From contig DATIBC010000111.1 in assembly GCA_035457725.1 (NCBI GenBank), positions 1 through 64,000 on the forward strand: a stretch of DNA of 64,000 nucleotides, read 5' to 3'. Of this stretch, positions 36,568-43,958 are shown piece after piece (position 1 is the first letter of the stretch; each line of letters opens with the position of its first letter). The notes below the pieces were generated by a model, which was not told where the DNA came from, did no database searches, and was given only the letters and a program-made list of their open reading frames with translations. The position numbers were made by a program, and so were the translations under genes. This DNA comes from DATFES01 sp035457725. Lineage in GTDB: Bacteria > Pseudomonadota > Alphaproteobacteria > CACIAM-22H2.

Positions 36568-37608
36568 ATGACACCGCGTTGGACGCGTCGGCCCGACGGT
36601 TCGAACTGGGGCGAATTCGGCGCCGACGATGAGCTCGGCCGAATCAATCTTTTGACGTCCGAGAAAGTCCGCCAAGGCGTGGCTGAAGTGCGCGACGGGC
36701 GCGTCTTCTGCCTCAGCCTGCCGTTGGACCTTCCTGGCGGCAACAAGCTCAATCCGCGCCGCCACCCGCCGCGGCGTTTCGCCACCATCCGCGAGGGCCG
36801 ACAGAATTTCAATTACGCCTTCCGCGACGATAATCCCGATAATACCGACATCGTTTGCGACGATGCAGTCTTGATGTACACGCAATATTCGACGCAGTGG
36901 GATTCGTTCGCGCACGTCGGCGCGCTGTTCGACGCTGACGGCGACGGAACGGCCGAGATCGTGTTCTATAACGGCTGGCGCGGCGGTGAACACATTGTGA
37001 GCGCGGCCGAGCGCGGCGCGGGCGAGCCGTGGGCGCGCTATGAGGGCGTCGAGGCGCGCCGGCTTGGGATCGAGAACATGGCCGTCGCCGGCGTCCAGGG
37101 GCGCGGAGTGCTGATCGATCTCCACGCGCATTTCGGGCGCGAGCGCAGGCTCATCGGATACGGCGACCTGATGCGTGTTTGCGAAGCCGATAAAGTGGTC
37201 ATCGAGCGCGGCGACATGGTCTGTCTGCATACCGGCTTCGGTGACGTGATTCTGGAGATGAAGGGCGATCCCGACGAGCGAACTCTGCACGGCTCGTGCG
37301 CCGCTCTCGACGGCCGCGACGATCGGCTGCTTCAATGGATCACCGATAGCGGTCTGGTCATCCTGGCCTCCGACAACTATGCCGTCGAGGGACTGCCGGC
37401 GCGAAAGGGAAGCGGCGTGCACGCGGCCATGCCGCTGCATGAACATTGCCTCTTCAAGCTCGGCGTGCACCTCGGCGAGCTGTGGTACCTGGGCGAACTC
37501 GCCCGCTACCTCCGCCATGCGAACCGCAGCCGCTTTCTGCTGACTGCGCCGCCATTGCGCCTGCCGCGCGTCGTCGGTTCGCCGACGACGCCGATCGCGA
37601 CGGTGTAG
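36568..37608 (+). CDS. Cyclase-family (kynurenine formamidase-like) hydrolase
   Basis: A 346-residue member of the cyclase/isatin hydrolase family, manganese or zinc enzymes that hydrolyse amides and cyclic amides. The usual metal motif HxGTHxDxxxH appears as the variant QYSTQWDSFAHVG near residue 111, with Gln and Trp in place of the first histidines; this variant is seen in a large subgroup of the family and may alter the metal site. The C-terminal half has GDMVCLHTGFGD, and PLHEHCLFKLGVHLGELWYL near 290. ATG at 36568 is fixed by GAGGAAGGA. It closes the BKACE operon and is the likely ring-opening or amide-cleaving step. Confidence 0.87.
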   Translation: MTPRWTRRPDGSNWGEFGADDELGRINLLTSEKVRQGVAEVRDGRVFCLSLPLDLPGGNKLNPRRHPPRRFATIREGRQNFNYAFRDDNPDNTDIVCDDAVLMYTQYSTQWDSFAHVGALFDADGDGTAEIVFYNGWRGGEHIVSAAERGAGEPWARYEGVEARRLGIENMAVAGVQGRGVLIDLHAHFGRERRLIGYGDLMRVCEADKVVIERGDMVCLHTGFGDVILEMKGDPDERTLHGSCAALDGRDDRLLQWITDSGLVILASDNYAVEGLPARKGSGVHAAMPLHEHCLFKLGVHLGELWYLGELARYLRHANRSRFLLTAPPLRLPRVVGSPTTPIATV

Positions 37609-37648
37609 AGCCGCTGGCGAGGCGCCGCCGCGTTAGCGGTGGCGTCCG

Positions 37649-37897
37649 CTATTCAGCCGCCGGGCTCGCCGCGGGTTCCTCGCGGTGGCGCCTAGCGATC
37701 AGCTTTCGTGCGCCGGCGTAGAGCCGCCGCGGCAGGCGAATGCACCAGACGAGGCCTTCGGCCAGCATTTCACCGATGATCCGGGCACGCTCGACGCGTG
37801 CGAGCCGCTCGTACTCGTGGAAGGACAGACGCCGATCGGCGGCGGCGGCGGATCGGCTGGCATCTTCGGCGACTCGATGATCGATGTGAGACCGCAT
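37649..37897 (-). CDS. Small basic hypothetical protein
   Basis: An 82-residue protein, strongly helical and arginine-rich, with the core DRRLSFHEYERLARVERARIIG followed by MLAEGLVWCIRLPRRLY, a mildly amphipathic helix that could associate with the membrane. A clear AAGGAG ribosome site lies 6 bases before the ATG at 37897, which supports it being a true gene. It resembles other short alphaproteobacterial proteins in composition, but I name no family. Convergent with the cyclase gene. Confidence 0.65.
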   Translation of the reverse strand: MRSHIDHRVAEDASRSAAAADRRLSFHEYERLARVERARIIGEMLAEGLVWCIRLPRRLYAGARKLIARRHREEPAASPAAE

Positions 37898-38123
37898 GGA
37901 AAGCTCCTTGAATAAGGCCCAAGTGCTTCGGCGGTCCTCCCGTGTTTGTTCGTAGGCGTGTGCGAGGATTCTCGTCGATCATCGCCACATTTGCGTTCCC
38001 GATTCTTGCAATCCGCACTTGCGCTTTTCGCAGCCGATTTTCTGGGCACCGTGATCAGCAGATTTGCAGTGCGAGGCGGGCGGTCACGTCAAAATAACTT
38101 GACTCAAGATCGCCGAACCCGGC

Positions 38124-39728
38124 TCACCGCTCGCCCAAGAGCAGCCGCCGCGCCATGTCGCGCAGCACGCCGCGCTGGATCTTGACGCCGTTGGGACCCA
38201 TCGCCACCGGAAACTCGTCGATCGCGACGAACTGCTCGGGCGTCTTGAAACTCGCCAAGTGTTGACGGCAGAGCGCGGTCAACGCCGCTTCGTCGAGACG
38301 TGCGCCGGGCGCCAAGTTGACGAAGGCGACGGCGCGCGCCCGTCCATCGTGCTGTACGGCGACGACTTGCGCTGCGACGACACCCGGATGCTGCAGCACG
38401 CAGCTCTCGATCTCGACTGGATTGACGAGAAATCCGCCGAGGCGTAGCGCATCACCCATTCGCGCTTGAAAAACGAAGCCGCCGTCTTCGGTCAGATGGC
38501 CCAAGTCGCCGGTGCGGATGAACCCATCCTCGGTGACAGTGCGCGCGGTCGCCTCGTCGTCGGCGAAGTACTTGGCCATGCGGCTCGGTCCGGCGAGTTC
38601 GAGTTCGCCCGCTTCGCCCGCACCGAGTAAGCGCCCGGTCGCCGTGTCGCGGACGCGGACAGTTGCCGCGCGCGATATCGGTATTCCGCCGGCGAGCGCA
38701 CGGCGCTCGATCGGAGCGTCGAGCGGCTGGCAGGCGTAGAGCGCCTGGAGCTCGCTGGTTCCATAGAGCCCCACGAGGCGGAGACCCCGCGCTTCGGACG
38801 TCCTGACAAGCGGCTCGGGCGCCATGTTGAACGCCGCAAACCCGGCCCACCTGAGCGAGGAAAACGGCGTCGCTTGCGTTCGCGTGTCGAGCAGGCGGGC
38901 GAACATGTCGTCGGTGCCGTTGGTGTGGGTCACCTTGAACCGGTCGATCGCCCCCGCCGCCGCCTCGGGCTCGTACTGCGCCAGCAGCGCCATCGGCGCG
39001 CCACCAACGAGCGAAGCCATGGCCTGGGCGAAACCGAAGACCCCACAGAGCGGCAGCATGAGCAAAGTCGCGGCCGTCGGCGCATCATAGCCAAAGGACC
39101 GGGCGACTTGATGCGCATGGTCGCCGATCGAGCGGTGGGTGTGCAGCACGAATTTCGGCGCCCGGGTCGTGCCCGAGGTCGTGAAAATCGCGCAGCCGTC
39201 ATCGGCGCGCGCGTGGTCTTCGGCAAGCGGTGAGGCAGCGCTGAGCGAATCGTAGTTGATGGTCCGTAGTCGCGACGCCTTCGCGGGTTCGTCACCGTGA
39301 ACTACGACGGCGGACAGCCCGCCGAGAGCGCTCTGATCGGCGTCGGCGAGGATCTTGTCGAAGTTAAGGCCGCGATAGGTCGGCCAATATACCAAGATAC
39401 GAGCGCCCGAACGCCCGAGGATGTCGCCAAGTTCGGCACTTCGAAAGCGGCTGTTGATGTTGACCAGGATTGCTCCAAGCCGCGCGCAAGCAAGGAACAC
39501 GGCGATGTAGCTTGGCGCATTGGGCATCCAGATCGCGACGCGATCGCCGCGAGCGATGCCGAGCGCGCCCAGACCACTGGCGACGCGGCGACTCTCCTCG
39601 ACGAGCTCGGATACCGAGACCCGGCGCTCGCGCCAGATGATCGCGGTCTGTCCACCGCGAGCCCGCGAAATTTCGTCGAAGACTCCCGACACAGTTCGTG
39701 GCGTCACGATCTCTCGCCTAGATTCCAT
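38124..39728 (-). CDS. AMP-dependent acyl-CoA synthetase with divergent core motifs
   Basis: A 534-residue ANL-superfamily ligase. The P-loop reads FTTSGTTRAPKFVLHTHR near 185, A5 reads LYGTSELQALYA rather than the usual YGxTE, A8 is GFIRTGDLGHLTEDG, and the C-terminal lysine segment is GPNGVKIQRGVLRDM in place of TxTGKxxK. These differences suggest an unusual substrate or a distinct subfamily, though the active-site lysine appears present. It lies 48 nt downstream of the LysR gene on the same strand and may share its promoter. Confidence 0.87.
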   Translation of the reverse strand: MESRREIVTPRTVSGVFDEISRARGGQTAIIWRERRVSVSELVEESRRVASGLGALGIARGDRVAIWMPNAPSYIAVFLACARLGAILVNINSRFRSAELGDILGRSGARILVYWPTYRGLNFDKILADADQSALGGLSAVVVHGDEPAKASRLRTINYDSLSAASPLAEDHARADDGCAIFTTSGTTRAPKFVLHTHRSIGDHAHQVARSFGYDAPTAATLLMLPLCGVFGFAQAMASLVGGAPMALLAQYEPEAAAGAIDRFKVTHTNGTDDMFARLLDTRTQATPFSSLRWAGFAAFNMAPEPLVRTSEARGLRLVGLYGTSELQALYACQPLDAPIERRALAGGIPISRAATVRVRDTATGRLLGAGEAGELELAGPSRMAKYFADDEATARTVTEDGFIRTGDLGHLTEDGGFVFQARMGDALRLGGFLVNPVEIESCVLQHPGVVAAQVVAVQHDGRARAVAFVNLAPGARLDEAALTALCRQHLASFKTPEQFVAIDEFPVAMGPNGVKIQRGVLRDMARRLLLGER

Positions 39729-39776
39729 CTTTCGTACCGCCTTCGAGCGACATTACGGCACGCGCCGTCAAAAAGG

Positions 39777-40691
39777 CTACTCGGGGCGCGGCCTCGGCAA
39801 GCGCCGCGAGGCCCTCGGTTGCCGCGCCGCCAGCAGCTCATCGACGACGTTGAGAAACGCCCGGATCAACGGAGCGCCTTTGCGCTCGGCCAGGGAAACG
39901 ACGTGCGCGTAAGTAAATATCTCGGCGTCGGCGACCCGTAGGACGCGAAGCCGCGGATGCGGCACGAACTCGATCTCCGACACCACTCCGATGCCCATAC
40001 CGCGCTCGACCGCCATCCAGATCGCCTCGCGGCTACCGATCTCGATCGAGCGGTCGATGCTCACTCCGGCGCGCTGCAAGGCGCTTTCGAACGCGCGTCG
40101 GGTCGTCGATCCCGCCTCGCGCAGCACCACCCGACGACCGGCGAAATCGCGGATCCGCACGGTTCGCCGGCGCGCCCAGGGGTGGTCGACGTTGACGAAC
40201 GCCACGACCGGGTGCCGGCTATAGGGGACGGCGTGGAAACGAGGATCGTCCTCGATATGCGCCAGCACGGCGACATCGGCTTGGAAATCCAGCAGCGCCT
40301 GCAGCACTTCGCGCGAGTTTCCGATCGACACCGAAACGCCGATGTCGGGATAGCGTTCGCGGAACGCGCTCAACATCTCGGTTGCATGATAAGGGCCGAC
40401 GGCGCCGACTTTGAGGTGGCCGGCGCGAAAGCCGCCGGCGGCATTGAGATAGTCGATCGCTTCAGTCTCGAGGCTGAACATGCGCGTCGTGAACCCGAGC
40501 AGCTCGCGCCCGCTGTCGGTGAGCGCCACCCGGCGGCCGCGACGGTGAAAAAGCTCGACACGGAAATATCGCTCGAGCGCCTTGACTTGGCTGGTGATCG
40601 TTGGCTGCCCGACATGGAGCAGCTTCGATGCGGCGGTGAACCCGCCGGCGGTGGCGACCGCGTGGAAGGAGCGCAGTCTGGTGTAATGCAT
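39777..40691 (-). CDS. LysR-family transcriptional regulator
   Basis: A 304-residue regulator with HTH MHYTRLRSFHAVATAGGFTA... and VGQPTITSQVKALERYFRV, and a C-terminal effector domain (HLKVGAVGPYHATEML onward). The sequence type resembles regulators found near 2-aminoethylphosphonate or related catabolic genes. It is divergent, across 105 nt, from an iron alcohol dehydrogenase of phosphonoacetaldehyde-reductase type, the classic arrangement for LysR control of the divergent operon. The start codon abuts a candidate operator. Likely regulates the divergent dehydrogenase and TRAP genes, by position. Confidence 0.9.
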   Translation of the reverse strand: MHYTRLRSFHAVATAGGFTAASKLLHVGQPTITSQVKALERYFRVELFHRRGRRVALTDSGRELLGFTTRMFSLETEAIDYLNAAGGFRAGHLKVGAVGPYHATEMLSAFRERYPDIGVSVSIGNSREVLQALLDFQADVAVLAHIEDDPRFHAVPYSRHPVVAFVNVDHPWARRRTVRIRDFAGRRVVLREAGSTTRRAFESALQRAGVSIDRSIEIGSREAIWMAVERGMGIGVVSEIEFVPHPRLRVLRVADAEIFTYAHVVSLAERKGAPLIRAFLNVVDELLAARQPRASRRLPRPRPE

Positions 40692-40695
40692 CGCT

Positions 40696-40733
40696 TATAC
40701 CAATACATCAGATACAGAAATTGCATTGGAATA
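40696..40733. promoter_or_regulatory. Candidate LysR operator in the divergent promoter region
   Basis: TATACCAAT (40696-40704) and ATTGGAATA (40725-40733) form an inverted repeat with one mismatch and a 20-base centre, in an AT-rich stretch directly upstream of the LysR start codon. Position fits autoregulation and activation of the divergent operon. Confidence 0.45.
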
Positions 40734-40796
40734 AATAATGACCGCCGTGCGATGAGTTAGGCAAGCGTCCACCTTCGCATCCGGGGGAACATCGGC

Positions 40797-41948
40797 GTGT
40801 GGACCTACGCGAACCCGGTCGTCGTGCATTTTGCCGCTGGATCGCTGCGGCGCGTCGGCGCCCTGGTCGCCGGCCGGCCGTACGCCCTCGTGACCTATGA
40901 TGAGCCCCGCTTCGGCGGTTTCGCGCGGGCAATCGCGGCGACCGCGGGGGCGCCTGCTTGCATCATCGACCAGGTCCGGCCAAACCCAGATTTCCGCGTC
41001 CTCACCGCCGCCTGCAGGGCGTTGTCCGCCACCAACCATCCGCCGCGATTGGTCCTCGCGCTCGGTGGCGGATCGGTCATCGATACCGCGAAGGTCGTCG
41101 CCGCCTCGAACGGGGATTTCGCCGTTGTCGAGCGGCGTTTGCGCGGCACGACCACGGCGGACGGGACGAATATTCTGCCGATCATCGCCGTGCCGACGAC
41201 CGCCGGCACGGGAAGCGAGGTCACCTGCTGGGCGACGGTCTGGGATACCGACCGCGGCGTGAAATATTCGCTCTCGGACCTTGCGTTGTATCCCGAGCAC
41301 GCGGTGATCGATCCCGAGCTGACGCTTGACGCGCCGGCCGGCTTGACGGTGAGCACCGCGCTCGACGCGCTCTCGCACGCGCTGGAGAGCCTGTGGAACG
41401 TCAACGCCAATCCGGTGTCGGCCAACTTCGCCACTGTCGCGGCGCGCGGCATCCTCGCCACCCTCCCCGCGCTCGTCGGCGATCTGGGAAACCTTGCGTT
41501 ACGATCGCGCATCGCCGAGGCGGCGTTGTTCGCCGGCCTCGCCTTCTCGAATACGAGGACGGCGTTGGCCCACGCCATCTCCTATGGCGTCACGCTCCGG
41601 CATGGCGTTCCGCACGGTCTCGCGTGTTCGTTTTCGCTGCCGCGGGTGATGCGCAGCGTGGTCGGACACGACCGTGCTTGCGACGATGCGCTCCGGCAGA
41701 TCTTCGGCGCCGACCTCGCGGCGGGCGCCCAACGGCTCGAGCGGTTTCTCGTCGGCCTTGGCGTCTCGGTCGATCCGGCGGATTACGGCGTCGGCGCCGA
41801 GGAATGGCGCGGGCTCGTCAACGACGCGCTCGTCGCCGAGCGCGGAAGGAATTTTATCGCGCCGCGCGAGCAGGTACTCGAACGCATGCTGGCGCCCGCC
41901 GGCGCCATGCCGGAACGGAGAATCGGAGCGGAGCGACAACCGAACTGA
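40797..41948 (+). CDS. Iron-containing alcohol dehydrogenase, phosphonoacetaldehyde-reductase type
   Basis: A 383-residue group III alcohol dehydrogenase. It has the GGGSVIDTAKVVA cofactor motif near 83, PTTAGTGSEVTCWATVWD near 138, and iron ligands in TALDALSHALESLWN and ALAHAISYGVTLRHGVPHG. The segments WATVWDTDRGVKYSLSDLALYPEH and SLWNVNANPVS recall phosphonoacetaldehyde reductase, which makes 2-hydroxyethylphosphonate, but no phosphoenolpyruvate mutase or other phosphonate gene is present, so the true substrate may be another small aldehyde. The start is GTG at 40797 with GGGGGAA upstream. First gene of an operon with a TRAP importer 50 nt downstream. Confidence 0.85.
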   Translation: MWTYANPVVVHFAAGSLRRVGALVAGRPYALVTYDEPRFGGFARAIAATAGAPACIIDQVRPNPDFRVLTAACRALSATNHPPRLVLALGGGSVIDTAKVVAASNGDFAVVERRLRGTTTADGTNILPIIAVPTTAGTGSEVTCWATVWDTDRGVKYSLSDLALYPEHAVIDPELTLDAPAGLTVSTALDALSHALESLWNVNANPVSANFATVAARGILATLPALVGDLGNLALRSRIAEAALFAGLAFSNTRTALAHAISYGVTLRHGVPHGLACSFSLPRVMRSVVGHDRACDDALRQIFGADLAAGAQRLERFLVGLGVSVDPADYGVGAEEWRGLVNDALVAERGRNFIAPREQVLERMLAPAGAMPERRIGAERQPN

Positions 41949-41998
41949 AGAACGCTTCGCACAAGGAGGCCTGACCCATCGAAACGGAGGAGAAGCCC

Positions 41999-43111
41999 AT
42001 GAAACGCAGAAAACTTCTGAAATCCGCCGGCGCAGGAATTGCCGGTGGCGTCGCGATGACGGCGACGCTCGCCCGCGCCCAGCAAGCGCCGGTCGCATGG
42101 AAGCTGCAAAGCGCGAACCCGTCGGGCACGCCGCATTTCGTCTTATTGAACCGGTTCGCGTCCAACGTGGAAAAGATGTCCGGCGGTCGCCTGAAGATCC
42201 AGATTCTGCCGAGCGGCGCGATCGTCAACCCCAACGAAATCCTCGACGCGACCAACAAGGGCGTGGTCGATGCCGGGCAATGGTGGACTCACTACGCCAC
42301 CGGCAAACATCCGGCCGGAGGCCTTTTCAGCTCGCCTCTCGGCGGCTCGGGAAGCGGCCTCGACCAGATGGGCCAACTCGCGTGGTACATGCGCGGCGGC
42401 GGTCGTGAGCTCTATGTCGAGTACTACACGCAGATCCTGAAGGCCGACGTCATGCCCTTCCTTTATGCGCCGGACGGCCCCGAGGCGTTCGGATGGTTCA
42501 AGAAACCGGTCACCTCGGTCGCCGAATTCACCAAACTGCGCTTCCGCATTTCGTCGGGCCTGCCCAGCGACGTGCTCAAGGACATGGGCGGGACGCCGAT
42601 GAATCTGGGGGCGACCGAACTCATTCCCGCCGCCGAGCGCGGAATTCTCGACGGCGTCGAATGGATCAATCCCTCGAACGATCTTCAGGTCGGCTTGCAC
42701 GACGTCTTCAAGTTCTACTCGATCCAGGGATTGCACCAGGCCATTGACATTGCCGATGTCGTCATCAACGGCAAGAAGTGGCGCGAGCTGTCGCCCGATC
42801 TCCAGGCGATCGTCGAGGTGGCGCTGACTACCTCGCTATTCGAGGCGATACTCTATTTCGTCCACGAGAACGCGAAAGCGCTTCAAGTGCTGGTCAAGGA
42901 CAAGGGCGTTACCATGTTCGACGCGCCGGCCGATTACGCGCCCGCGTGGATCAAGTCGGCCCGGAACGTGCTGAGCAAGTTCGAGGAGAAGGATCCGTTC
43001 TTCAAGAAGGTCATCGAATCGCAAAGGGCGTTCGCTCGTGTCGTGGTGCCATACACGCGCGAGACCTCGAAGCTCTCCACGCTGATCAGCGGCGCGATGG
43101 AGGTAAAGTAG
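41999..43111 (+). CDS. dctP: TRAP transporter solute-binding protein (DctP family)
   Basis: A 370-residue periplasmic protein with a twin-arginine-type signal (MKRRKLLKSAGAGIAGG..., cleavage near ARAQQ at 28). DctP family features include WKLQSANPSGTPHFVLLNRFA, the KKPVTSVAEFTKLRFRISSGLPSDVLKDMGG segment with the conserved arginine that binds the carboxylate of the ligand, and ERGILDGVEWINPSND. It delivers organic acids, typically 2-oxo or sugar acids in this subgroup, to the DctQM permease. Start is fixed by AGGAGAAGCCC before the ATG. Followed by a structured intercistronic region. Confidence 0.93.
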   Translation: MKRRKLLKSAGAGIAGGVAMTATLARAQQAPVAWKLQSANPSGTPHFVLLNRFASNVEKMSGGRLKIQILPSGAIVNPNEILDATNKGVVDAGQWWTHYATGKHPAGGLFSSPLGGSGSGLDQMGQLAWYMRGGGRELYVEYYTQILKADVMPFLYAPDGPEAFGWFKKPVTSVAEFTKLRFRISSGLPSDVLKDMGGTPMNLGATELIPAAERGILDGVEWINPSNDLQVGLHDVFKFYSIQGLHQAIDIADVVINGKKWRELSPDLQAIVEVALTTSLFEAILYFVHENAKALQVLVKDKGVTMFDAPADYAPAWIKSARNVLSKFEEKDPFFKKVIESQRAFARVVVPYTRETSKLSTLISGAMEVK

Positions 43112-43178
43112 CGAGTGCCGGATAGTCGAGGCGCCGAAGGAGCGCCGACCACGCTAGAAGCGCGCCCTGCGGCACTCG
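43112..43178 (+). promoter_or_regulatory. Stem-loop starting directly after the dctP stop codon
   Basis: CGAGTGCCG (43112-43120), beginning one base after the dctP stop, pairs exactly with CGGCACTCG (43170-43178). A smaller GGCGC/GCGCC hairpin lies inside the large loop. Together with the next element it fills most of the 231-nt dctP-dctQ gap. Confidence 0.5.
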
Positions 43179-43193
43179 ACCAAGACCGATTAC

Positions 43194-43257
43194 GGGCGAG
43201 CCTTCGCGCCCATCCCCACATCAAAACGAGTGCGAGATGGGGGTGGGCGCCTCGCCC
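43194..43257 (+). promoter_or_regulatory. Long intercistronic stem-loop between dctP and dctQ
   Basis: GGGCGAG (43194-43200) pairs with CTCGCCC (43251-43257), and after a small bulge GCGCCCATCCCCA (43206-43218) pairs with 43238-43250 with a single G-U. There is no T-run. It is suited to stabilising the dctP message or reducing read-through into dctQM. Confidence 0.6.
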
Positions 43258-43342
43258 GGCGCGCGGCGCGGTCGCATCGAGAGACGCGACCGTTCCTCGC
43301 GCTTGGACGAGTTCGCGTCGCTGGTGAGGGAGCAAGCTAGAA

Positions 43343-43882
43343 ATGCGCACACTCGACCGAATCGCCGAGGCCATCGATCGGATCAGCATCTGGTCGGGAA
43401 AGATCGTCGCATGGCTGATCTTTCCGATGTTCTTGGTGCTGGTCTGGGAGGTGGTCGTCCGCAAGGTGTACCGGCCGACGATCTGGGCGAACGATATCGC
43501 CACCATGGCCTACGGCACGCACTTCATGCTGGCCGCCGCCTACGCGCTATACCTGCAAAAGCATATCCGCACCGATTTCTTCTCGCAGCACTTTCCGCTG
43601 CGCCTGCAGGTCGCCCTGGATATTGCGCAGTATCTGTTCTTTTTCCTGCCCGGCATGGCGATGTTTCTCTGGCTGAGTTGGGAATTCGCCGCCGAATCCT
43701 GGGATCTGAAAGAGCAGCTCGTCACCACCTGGCGTCCGCCCGCTTACTGGTACAAGTCGGTGATCCCGCTCAGCGCGGCGCTGCTGCTCGTCCAGGGCAT
43801 CTCTGAGGTCCTGAAATGCATTAGGACGCTGCGGACCGGGATTGATTATCGACGCCAGGCGCCGCCGAGCGAGGCGGTCTGA
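43343..43882 (+). CDS. dctQ: TRAP transporter small permease (DctQ family)
   Basis: A 179-residue inner-membrane protein with four hydrophobic helices: IVAWLIFPMFLVLVWEVVVR near 23-42, a second pair around YGTHFMLAAAYALYLQKHIRTD (the conserved TRAP DctQ motif GxxxxLxxxxHVRVD-like), FFLPGMAMFLWLSW, and YKSVIPLSAALLLVQGISEV. It partners the DctM subunit. Four-helix length is typical. Start at 43343 follows AGGGAGCAAGC. It is 231 nt after dctP. Confidence 0.91.
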   Translation: MRTLDRIAEAIDRISIWSGKIVAWLIFPMFLVLVWEVVVRKVYRPTIWANDIATMAYGTHFMLAAAYALYLQKHIRTDFFSQHFPLRLQVALDIAQYLFFFLPGMAMFLWLSWEFAAESWDLKEQLVTTWRPPAYWYKSVIPLSAALLLVQGISEVLKCIRTLRTGIDYRRQAPPSEAV

Positions 43883-43958
43883 CCGTGCCGTCTTTTGCCT
43901 GGCAGCGAGCCGCGGCGGCCCCGAGGCACGTCGACGCCATTTCGATCGAGGCGGCCGT

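Noticed and set aside
34115..37518. Long leftward open frames (553 and 577 codons) opposite the ThDP enzyme, SDR and cyclase genes
   Set aside because: They have no recognisable domain, span several well-supported genes on the other strand, and have shadow composition.
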